Of a DNA stretch of 6,074 nt, positions 1 to 5,365 are shown piece by piece. The notes under the pieces were generated by a model that was not told the origin of the DNA, made no database searches, and saw nothing but the letters and a program-made list of their open reading frames with translations. Numbering within the stretch: position 1 is the first letter of the stretch; the number at the start of each line of letters is the position of its first letter. The stretch is taken from positions 1 to 6,074 of the forward strand of contig JAGODA010000195.1 in assembly GCA_017998475.1 (NCBI GenBank), written 5' to 3'. A program made the position numbers and the translations under genes. The stretch comes from Spirochaetota bacterium. Lineage in GTDB: Bacteria; Spirochaetota; UBA4802; UBA5368.

Positions 1-613
1 TTTTAACTATCCTCCAGCTCAGCGCGCCCACGATAAGAATGATGGCCAGCAGCGCCGCCACGTTCATCACGTTGATCAGGCGCATGTCCGTCCGCACGAG
101 CTTTTCGTAGTGTTCCTCCAGTCGCATGTTGAAATCCATATATTCGCGCATGTGTCCCTGCAGGCCGGCCACGGTCTTTTCGGTCTCGTTTCCGTAAATC
201 CGAAGCGCCGCGGCCTGCCCGGCGGCGTTGCGGATCGCCCGTGCCGAAGCGTGCAGGCGGGTATGGAAATCCTCCATTTTCCGGAAAATCTCCGCCTGCT
301 CCCGGTCGATTTTCTCGAAATCGGGAGATTCCCTGAACGAGTAATACCACTGGCCGAACTTGCATTTGGTATGGTCGAGCTGCCCGGTAAACTCGATCCC
401 GCGCGTGATCGACTCGAGCAGATCGTTCATCCATGACAGATGGTCGATCATCTTCTCTTGGATGAAGAGCCTGTTATTGTGTAGCGCGAGGATGCGCTCG
501 GTGTGATTGTACTGTCGCTTCTGGAGAACAAAGGCGAACAGCGACTGAAAAATCACCAGAGCCGAAATAACGACAAACGCGACGATAAGCCTGTTCCTGA
601 TGGTCCAGCGCAT
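1..613 (-). CDS. Membrane receptor with periplasmic CZB-like zinc-binding domain (probable methyl-accepting chemotaxis protein), 3' end cut off by window edge
   Basis: The first 204 residues are visible; the frame is open to the left edge, so the signalling half is missing. The start at 613 is preceded by AGGAG (622-626 on the plus strand), 8 nt upstream. A basic N-terminus (MRWTIRNR) leads into transmembrane segment 1 (about residues 9-30); segment 2 spans about 181-199 and is followed by WRIVK, as expected before a HAMP or linker. The mainly helical loop between them carries H58-L-S-W61, then HTKCKFGQWYY (C84, G87, W89), then H117-x3-H121. This reproduces the chemoreceptor zinc-binding (CZB) signature, where three His and one Cys bind zinc. 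By topology the domain lies outside the cytoplasmic membrane, whereas most CZB domains I know of are cytoplasmic. The output domain could be a chemotaxis signalling domain (most likely), a histidine kinase or a diguanylate cyclase. The gene is divergent from the radical SAM gene. Confidence 0.82.
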   Translation of the reverse strand, partial: MRWTIRNRLIVAFVVISALVIFQSLFAFVLQKRQYNHTERILALHNNRLFIQEKMIDHLSWMNDLLESITRGIEFTGQLDHTKCKFGQWYYSFRESPDFEKIDREQAEIFRKMEDFHTRLHASARAIRNAAGQAAALRIYGNETEKTVAGLQGHMREYMDFNMRLEEHYEKLVRTDMRLINVMNVAALLAIILIVGALSWRIVK

Positions 614-648
614 ATGCTCTACTCCTGTTGTATAATCGCTTCGAAACC

Positions 649-665
649 CGGTCGGTGCCCGACCG
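649..665. repeat. Perfect 7-bp inverted repeat (operator-like or small hairpin)
   Basis: CGGTCGG (649-655), loop TGC, CCGACCG (659-665). It lies in the intergenic region between the receptor and the radical SAM gene, 36 bp upstream of the receptor start codon and 58 bp upstream of the -35 box of the rightward promoter. No T-tract follows on either strand, so it is not an intrinsic terminator. It could be an operator for the receptor gene or a chance palindrome in GC-rich DNA. Confidence 0.4.
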
Positions 666-722
666 CGGGATGTATGGTACGGGTACGCGCATTAATACGG
701 AGCCGTCCGTTCGATTTGCTAA

Positions 723-751
723 TTGACAGACGGTCAAGCGGTATGGATACT
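723..751 (+). promoter_or_regulatory. Predicted sigma-70 promoter for the radical SAM/AOR/hslO cluster
   Basis: A consensus -35 box TTGACA (723-728) is separated by 17 nt from a -10-like GATACT (746-751, four of six matches to TATAAT). Transcription would start near 758, leaving a leader of about 54 nt before the ATG at 812. This is the only good promoter seen upstream of the three same-strand genes, so it may drive all of them. Confidence 0.55.
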
Positions 752-811
752 CTAGCACACTTTCGTCCGGCCGGCAAGCAAAATCTGCGACCGCAAAGGC
801 GGGTGGATCCG

Positions 812-1843
812 ATGAGCAAGAGCGCGATGACCATACCCGTATTCGTCCCCCATATGGGGTGCCCGCATCGCTGCGTCTTCTGCAACCAGTGGGAGACGAG
901 CGCCGTATGGACATCGCCCGACGCCGATTTCGTGCGCGCGAAAATCCGCGCCCACCTGGCGACCAAAGCATCATCGGTCGGACACGTGGAGGTCGCGTTC
1001 TTCGGCGGCAGCTTTACGGCCATAGACGCGGGCCTTCAGCGAAGCCTTCTGGACGCGGCGTACGGTTTCGTTCGGGAGGGACTGCTCTCGAGCATCCGCG
1101 TGTCGACGCGGCCCGACTGCATCGACCCGAACCGTCTCGCCCTTCTCCGCGAATACGGCGTAAAGACGATAGAGATCGGCGCCCAGTCCTTCGACGACGG
1201 CGTGCTCGCCGCCGCGGACCGCGGACACACCGCGGAGGATTCCGTCCGCGCGGCGGCGATCGTCCGCCGGGAGGGCTTCTCCCTGGTCATCCAGCTTATG
1301 CCGGGGCTGCCGGGCGGCGATCGCGGCGAAGCGGTGCGCTCGGCGGAGACGGCCGTGTCGTGCTCTCCGGACGCCGTACGGATATACCCCACCGTGGTGC
1401 TCGAACATACCCGCCTCGCCCGACTCTGGAGGGAAGGCCTCTACGAGCCGCTCGGGTTCGAGGAGGCCCTGGAGTGCGCGGCAGATATGCACGAGCTGTT
1501 CGCGGAAAAAAACATTCCGGTAATACGCACGGGGCTCCATCCCCTCTCCCCCGATGAGGAGGGCGGCGTGCGTGCGGGTCCGTATCATCCGGCATTCGGC
1601 TATATGGTGAAGGCGCGGCTTAAACGGAGAATCATGGAGAGGGAGATAGAGAGCGCGATTGTAGCCACCGGGAGGGCGAAAAGCTCGCTCCTGCTTCGCA
1701 TACCGCGTCAGAGGAAGGAGGAATACCTCGGCCACCGGCGTGAGAACATGGACTACCTGGAAAGGCGTTTCCCGGAAACGAGAATCACGCGCGCTTTCGC
1801 CGATTCCGATCGGGTGGAAATATTTATTGAAAACGAGTCTTGA
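812..1843 (+). CDS. Elp3-like radical SAM protein lacking an acetyltransferase domain
   Basis: 343 residues. The radical SAM cluster motif C17-x3-C21-x2-C24 lies close to the N-terminus after IPVFVPHMG. Further motifs are GGSF (65-68, the SAM-binding glycine-rich motif), STRPD (98-102), the stretch IEIGAQSFDD (120-129), RGHT (137-140), MPGLPG (163-168) and IYPTVV (191-196). This succession is characteristic of the Elp3 branch of radical SAM enzymes (COG1243-like). Elp3 itself modifies wobble uridines in tRNA and carries a C-terminal GNAT acetyltransferase domain; here the protein ends at about 340 residues and has only a short C-terminal domain, so Elp3 chemistry cannot be assumed. The real substrate is unknown; a tRNA modification role is a guess. 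The frame stays open upstream to about 503, but that part is antisense to the receptor gene. The ATG at 812 has GGTGG (802-806) upstream and begins just before the conserved region; the in-frame ATG at 827 is an alternative. The AOR gene follows after 63 nt on the same strand. Confidence 0.85.
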   Translation: MSKSAMTIPVFVPHMGCPHRCVFCNQWETSAVWTSPDADFVRAKIRAHLATKASSVGHVEVAFFGGSFTAIDAGLQRSLLDAAYGFVREGLLSSIRVSTRPDCIDPNRLALLREYGVKTIEIGAQSFDDGVLAAADRGHTAEDSVRAAAIVRREGFSLVIQLMPGLPGGDRGEAVRSAETAVSCSPDAVRIYPTVVLEHTRLARLWREGLYEPLGFEEALECAADMHELFAEKNIPVIRTGLHPLSPDEEGGVRAGPYHPAFGYMVKARLKRRIMEREIESAIVATGRAKSSLLLRIPRQRKEEYLGHRRENMDYLERRFPETRITRAFADSDRVEIFIENES

Positions 1844-1906
1844 AGGCGATACATTCGGCTTGACCGCCCTCCCCTGATCCATTGCAGTCATACGTTCGGA
1901 GGCCTT

Positions 1907-3781
1907 ATGGAAAATTATCTGAGGGTATTGCATGTAGACTGCTCCTCGGGATTCTACCGAATGGAGCGTTTCGGTATAGGCGAGTTTTTCGGGCCGATCG
2001 ACGTGGGCCTCAACATCGCCAAGCGCCACAACAGCCTGAACATAGGCACGGGGCTTCTCGCCGGTTCCATCTTTCCGGGTTCGAACCGCCTCGTTGTCAA
2101 CGGCTTCTCTCCCAACTGGGGAAGCTTCTATATCTCCACCATGGGCGGGGCCGCGCTCGTTTTCGACAATCTCGGAATCAACATGCTGTCGCTTCGAAAC
2201 CGCGCGACGTCTTTTTCGATCATGTATCTCAACCGCGTCCACGGAGAGGAGGTGGAGGTCGAACTCCATCCCATCGACGTGTGGAGCGTATGGAAGGGAG
2301 GAAAGACCGGCGTGTACGCGCTCATGGACCACGCGCTCGAGCGCTTCGGCCACCGGTACAGCTCGGAGCCGCGCGTTCTCGCGACGGGACCGGCCTCGCT
2401 TGTCACCGATTTCGGGGCGATCGCCTCGGCGCCGGTGAAAAACGGCACACCGACCGCCGCCGACACCTGGGCCGGGCGCGGCGGCTTCGGCACCAAGCTC
2501 CTCAGGGAGCACGGCATTGCCGCGATCATATACGGCGGCACGTACATAGACCAGGACTTCCGCGACCGCAAGGTGGCCGACGAGTGGTTCAGCGACCGGT
2601 ACAAGAAACGCCTGGCGGCCAAGGACATGGAGGCCACCACGAAGTACCGCTTCGATCCGAACTTCGACACGGGAGGCACCTTCGGCGTCAATTACGCGAA
2701 GATCGGCGGGAGGGTGATCGCATTCAACTACCGGAGCATTTACATGCGCGAGGACGAGCGCCGTCACATCCACGAAAAATTCATCGTGGACCATTACCTG
2801 CGCCAGTTCAACGAGGAGATCATCCGCCCCAAGAGCATGCGCACCTGCGGCGAGCCCTGCTCGGCCGTGTGCAAGAAGATCTACGGCGAGTACAAGAAGG
2901 ATTACGAGCCCTACCAGACCATGGGGCCCCTCTGCGGCGTTTTCGACCAGCGGGCCGCCGAACTCCTGAACCGGCGCGCCGACAGCCTGGGATTCGACGC
3001 CATTTCCGTGGGCGGCGTGCTCTCGTGGCTCATGGAATGCCTGCACGAGGGGCTCTTCTCCCCGGAGGAGCTCGGCGTATCCGAACGCCCGGTCTTTTCA
3101 ATCGAGGGTTTCAGCGTGGAGACCGACTCCATGCACAACGCGAGGATCGGCGTCGCGCTTCTCGATTCGATCATCGAGAAGCGCGGCATCCTCGACCTCG
3201 AGGAAGGGGCGCGCGATTTCGCCCGACACCTGGCCCGCGACCGGGGCAAGAAGATACTCGACCTCTTCGTCTATAACGCGAACGCCCGCAAGGGATGGAT
3301 CGTGCCCAACCAGTACTGGACCGCCGGCGTGCTCTCGCCGATGCCGATCATGGGCAAGTATTACATGTACTACGGCGATAATTTCTTCGAGCCGCGAAGG
3401 CTCGGCAGGGAAAACGCCGACCGGTTCAAGAAGGAGCTCATCATGGACAACATGGGCTTCTGCCGGTTCCACCGAAACTGGGCGGAGGAGATGATCCCCG
3501 ACATAGTCGGCACCCTCTACGATAAAAAGGCCGAGTACCTGGCCTCGGTCTCCATCACCGCCAGCCGCATCAACAGTCGCAACAGCTCCATATTCTGGGA
3601 GTCCGAACGAAACGTGGACTTCGTGTCGAGCTGGCTGACCCGCCTGCGCGAGGTTGAAAACGACGGCTCGAAGGAGCTTGCGTCCTGGGTTGACCGGTTC
3701 AAAAAGGACAAGAACGAGGCGGCGCTTGAATTCTGGTTCGAGATATCAAAGGGCGTGCACGAATCGCTGAGGGAATTTTAA
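1907..3781 (+). CDS. Aldehyde:ferredoxin oxidoreductase (AOR) family tungsten-pterin enzyme
   Basis: 624 residues, the usual length for the family. AOR enzymes oxidise aldehydes to carboxylic acids, or run the reverse reaction, using a tungsten-bis-pterin centre and one [4Fe-4S] cluster and passing electrons to ferredoxin; they are cytoplasmic and oxygen sensitive. Visible hallmarks: the N-terminal domain with a GTGLLAGSIFPGSNR stretch (47-61) and a GRGGFG loop (190-195), which corresponds to the family's GRGGLG pterin-binding region. In the C-terminal domain are DSLGFD (359-364) and DNMGFC (514-519), matching the paired DxxGL(C/D) pterin motifs. The cluster ligands would be C314, C318, C322 and C519. 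The first three are spaced CxxxCxxxC, not the CxxCxxxC of Pyrococcus furiosus AOR, and the N-terminus is also unlike the usual GYTGKILRVDL opening, so this is a divergent subfamily. The physiological substrate cannot be told. No MoaD, ferredoxin or pterin-synthesis gene is in view. GGAGG (1898-1902) precedes the ATG by 4 nt. The stop overlaps the hslO start by one base. Confidence 0.9.
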   Translation: MENYLRVLHVDCSSGFYRMERFGIGEFFGPIDVGLNIAKRHNSLNIGTGLLAGSIFPGSNRLVVNGFSPNWGSFYISTMGGAALVFDNLGINMLSLRNRATSFSIMYLNRVHGEEVEVELHPIDVWSVWKGGKTGVYALMDHALERFGHRYSSEPRVLATGPASLVTDFGAIASAPVKNGTPTAADTWAGRGGFGTKLLREHGIAAIIYGGTYIDQDFRDRKVADEWFSDRYKKRLAAKDMEATTKYRFDPNFDTGGTFGVNYAKIGGRVIAFNYRSIYMREDERRHIHEKFIVDHYLRQFNEEIIRPKSMRTCGEPCSAVCKKIYGEYKKDYEPYQTMGPLCGVFDQRAAELLNRRADSLGFDAISVGGVLSWLMECLHEGLFSPEELGVSERPVFSIEGFSVETDSMHNARIGVALLDSIIEKRGILDLEEGARDFARHLARDRGKKILDLFVYNANARKGWIVPNQYWTAGVLSPMPIMGKYYMYYGDNFFEPRRLGRENADRFKKELIMDNMGFCRFHRNWAEEMIPDIVGTLYDKKAEYLASVSITASRINSRNSSIFWESERNVDFVSSWLTRLREVENDGSKELASWVDRFKKDKNEAALEFWFEISKGVHESLREF

Positions 3782-3783
3782 TG
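3769..3783 (+). promoter_or_regulatory. Translational coupling junction (AOR stop / hslO start)
   Basis: The last codons of the AOR gene contain the hslO ribosome binding site GAGGG (3769-3773), 7 nt before the hslO ATG. The AOR stop TAA (3779-3781) and the ATG (3781-3783) share one A in TAATG. Ribosomes ending the AOR can restart on hslO, so co-translation from one mRNA is likely. Confidence 0.75.
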
Positions 3784-4662
3784 TTGGATGGAGACCACAT
3801 CACGCGCATAATCTGTGAGCGTTACAATCTGCGCGTATACACGGCCGTAACCACCGGGCTAGCGGGAACGATCTCCTCCCAGCACGGCGCCTCGCCCGCG
3901 GCCACGCTCGCGCTGGGGCGGGCCATTTCGGCGACCGCGCTCCTCTGCGCGACGCTCAAGCCCGAGTCCTCCCAGAACGTGACGCTCCGTATCTCCGGCA
4001 CCGGACCCGTGCGCGAAATCCATGTACAGGCCGACGCCCTTGGCAATGTACGCGGATACGTCGCAAACCCGGCGGTAGAACCGCTCGTGCGAAACGGCCG
4101 AATCGACATACCGGCGATAATTGGCGCGGGATTCCTCACCGTCGTTAAGGACCTGGGCCTCAAGGAACCGTACAGCAGCGTCGTACCGCTGCGAACCGGC
4201 GAGATCGCGCGCGATTGCGCCTGGTACCTCACCGAATCGGAGCAGGTGCCCTCAGCCATGATCATCGGACTGGCGCAAAACGGCGACGGCGGCGTGGAGG
4301 CCTCGGGCGGAATACTCATTCAGCGCTTTCCGGACACGCCCGACAGCGCGCTCGAGCGCGTTGAGGCCAACATCGCCGCCATGAAGACCCCGCTCGGCGA
4401 ATCGCTCAGGCGGGGGGAAGATATCATTTCGGTCGTTTCGCGCCTGATGGACGATTATCCCCTGAGCCTGCTCGGCGGAACCCCGCTTCGGGCCGCATGC
4501 CGCTGCAACAGGGAGATGATCGAGGGGATACTTATGGGCATCGACCGAAAGGAAGTAGAGGACATGCTCGAAAAGGACCACGGCGTCGAGCTGCGCTGCA
4601 CCTTCTGCACGAAGATTTACAGGTACGACGAGGCGGAGGTGCGTTCCCTGCTGGAGAATTGA
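3781..4662 (+). CDS. hslO: Hsp33, redox-regulated holdase chaperone
   Basis: 293 residues, almost identical in length to E. coli Hsp33. This cytoplasmic chaperone is inactive while four cysteines hold zinc; oxidative stress with unfolding forms disulfides, releases zinc and lets it bind unfolding proteins without ATP. The N-terminal domain (about 1-180) shows the family signatures ISGTGPVREI (71-80), GYVANP (92-97), YSSVVPL (131-137) and the SEQVPSA stretch (153-159). A linker follows, and then the C-terminal redox switch: C240-x-C242 and C273-x2-C276 (CTFC), with 30 residues between the pairs, as in characterised Hsp33 proteins. All four zinc ligands are present, so the redox switch should be intact. 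The gene overlaps the upstream AOR gene by one base with its own GAGGG site, so it probably shares that transcript. No convincing terminator follows; the next gene is convergent, 16 nt away. Confidence 0.96.
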   Translation: MLDGDHITRIICERYNLRVYTAVTTGLAGTISSQHGASPAATLALGRAISATALLCATLKPESSQNVTLRISGTGPVREIHVQADALGNVRGYVANPAVEPLVRNGRIDIPAIIGAGFLTVVKDLGLKEPYSSVVPLRTGEIARDCAWYLTESEQVPSAMIIGLAQNGDGGVEASGGILIQRFPDTPDSALERVEANIAAMKTPLGESLRRGEDIISVVSRLMDDYPLSLLGGTPLRAACRCNREMIEGILMGIDRKEVEDMLEKDHGVELRCTFCTKIYRYDEAEVRSLLEN

Positions 4663-4678
4663 GATCTCCGCCGGCCCG

Positions 4679-5140
4679 TCACCAACCGGACCTCTTGCCC
4701 GTAAGCTCGGTCAGGTCGATCCGGATGAGGGCGATTTTTTCCAGAGACGCGTCGCCATAACTCCAGCCTGGCTTCCCCGAATATTTTTCCATAATGGCGT
4801 CCAGCCCGGCGCGTTTCTCTTCCCGGTCGGTCACGAATTCCGCCCTTCCGTAGCCGATTACGCATCGGTACCGGGCCCCCCAGGAGCATGCCGTTTCTCC
4901 GCGCACGATCTCGATGTCCGTATCGGCCTGAAAGCAGACAAGACCGTTCCGGGAGATGATATCGATCTTTCTGCCTTCGGGCGCCGAATGCAGATAGATG
5001 GATCTTCCCCTGCATCCGAAATTCATCGGCACCACGTACGGGACATCGCCATCCGCCAGGCCGATCCTGCACACCGGGGCCTCACGAAGAATCGCCTCAA
5101 TTTCCGCCGGGTCTTCTATTTTCTTGTCGTTTCTTCTCAT
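4679..5140 (-). CDS. NimA-like flavoprotein, pyridoxamine 5'-phosphate oxidase-fold family
   Basis: 153 residues, typical of the small NimA-like (Pyridox_ox_2) split-barrel proteins. These bind FMN or a related cofactor; some members reduce 5-nitroimidazoles, but most have no known substrate. Family features: GLADGDVPYVVPMNF (27-41), the strand IYLHSAPEGRK (48-58) with H51 at the position of the cofactor-proximal His of NimA proteins, and the downstream CSWGARYRCVIGYGRA segment (85-100). Five cysteines (C24, C43, C69, C85, C93) are many for so small a protein. The start at 5140 is chosen because GGAGG lies 5 nt upstream and because the predicted -10 box (5163-5168) overlaps the next in-frame ATG at 5164. 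The open frame continues to 5494, but that part is antisense to the P83/100-like gene. Convergent with hslO and divergent from the P83/100-like gene, so it is its own transcription unit. Resistance to nitroimidazole drugs should not be inferred from the fold alone. Confidence 0.87.
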   Translation of the reverse strand: MRRNDKKIEDPAEIEAILREAPVCRIGLADGDVPYVVPMNFGCRGRSIYLHSAPEGRKIDIISRNGLVCFQADTDIEIVRGETACSWGARYRCVIGYGRAEFVTDREEKRAGLDAIMEKYSGKPGWSYGDASLEKIALIRIDLTELTGKRSGW

Positions 5141-5151
5141 CTCCGCCTCCG

Positions 5152-5175
5152 CGTCCGGACACATTACACGTCCGG
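5152..5175. repeat. Repeated CGTCCGG element around the -10 box of the flavoprotein gene
   Basis: CGTCCGG occurs at 5152-5158 and again at 5169-5175, a 17-bp period. The first copy lies within the perfect palindrome GTCCGGAC (5153-5160). The AT-richer gap between the copies holds the predicted leftward -10 box. The arrangement resembles a regulator binding site, but a short repeat in GC-rich DNA can arise by chance. Confidence 0.3.
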
Positions 5176-5190
5176 TCGCCCTTTCGTCCA
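5163..5190 (-). promoter_or_regulatory. Possible sigma-70 promoter for the NimA-like gene
   Basis: Read on the minus strand, TGGACG (5190-5185, four of six matches to TTGACA) is followed after 16 nt by TGTAAT (5168-5163, five of six matches to TATAAT). Transcription would start near 5156, giving a leader of about 16 nt that still includes the ribosome binding site of the ATG at 5140. The -35 box is weak. Confidence 0.35.
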
Positions 5191-5211
5191 CCCCAAAACA
5201 TCGCGTCGGCG

Positions 5212-5229
5212 GCGCGCTGAAAAGCGCGT
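5212..5229. repeat. Short GC-rich hairpin with GAAA tetraloop
   Basis: GCGCGCT (5212-5218), loop GAAA (5219-5222), AGCGCGT (5223-5229): six Watson-Crick pairs plus a terminal G-T pair. It lies between the two divergent predicted promoters, outside both predicted transcripts, and no T-tract follows. Function unknown; it could be a protein-binding site or chance. Confidence 0.3.
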
Positions 5230-5279
5230 ACGGGAGGGGCATCGCCGGCGGGCACCGCGCGGGCGGACACCAATAGTGC

Positions 5280-5307
5280 TTGAAATACCGCGGGGAATGC
5301 CTATACT
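5280..5307 (+). promoter_or_regulatory. Predicted sigma-70 promoter for the P83/100-like gene
   Basis: TTGAAA (5280-5285, five of six matches to TTGACA), a 16-nt spacer, and TATACT (5302-5307, five of six matches to TATAAT). Transcription would start near 5314, leaving a leader of about 52 nt that contains the ribosome binding site GGGAG (5355-5359). Confidence 0.6.
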
Positions 5308-5365
5308 TCGCGACGGGCCCGGCATATGACGTGCGCCCGATCTCGCACCACGACGGGAGACCATC

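Noticed and set aside
631..636. A perfect TATAAT on the plus strand
   Set aside because: No -35-like hexamer lies 16-18 nt upstream (607-612 reads AGCGCA), and the TTGACA-containing promoter at 723-751 is better placed.
503..811. N-terminal extension of the radical SAM protein
   Set aside because: The frame is open, but the extension overlaps the receptor gene and the predicted promoter. Family members begin shortly before the cysteine motif, as with the ATG at 812.
1844..1906. TTGACC at 1859-1864 as a -35 box for a separate AOR promoter
   Set aside because: The hexamer 17 nt downstream (TGCAGT) matches the -10 consensus at only three positions, so a separate promoter is not supported.
971..3046. 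A 691-codon open frame on the minus strand
   Set aside because: It lies antisense to the radical SAM and AOR genes and the gap between them, both of which have clear family motifs. The predicted product has no recognisable domain and an Arg/Ala/His/Val-rich composition typical of antisense frames in GC-rich DNA.
1882..3276. A 464-codon plus-strand frame overlapping the AOR gene
   Set aside because: Its translation is Arg/Pro/Gly-rich with no family motifs, while the overlapping AOR frame has conserved motifs throughout.
4653..4669. GGAGA/TCTCC inverted repeat at the end of hslO as a terminator
   Set aside because: Only five pairs with a 7-nt loop, it includes the stop codon, and no T-tract follows on either strand.
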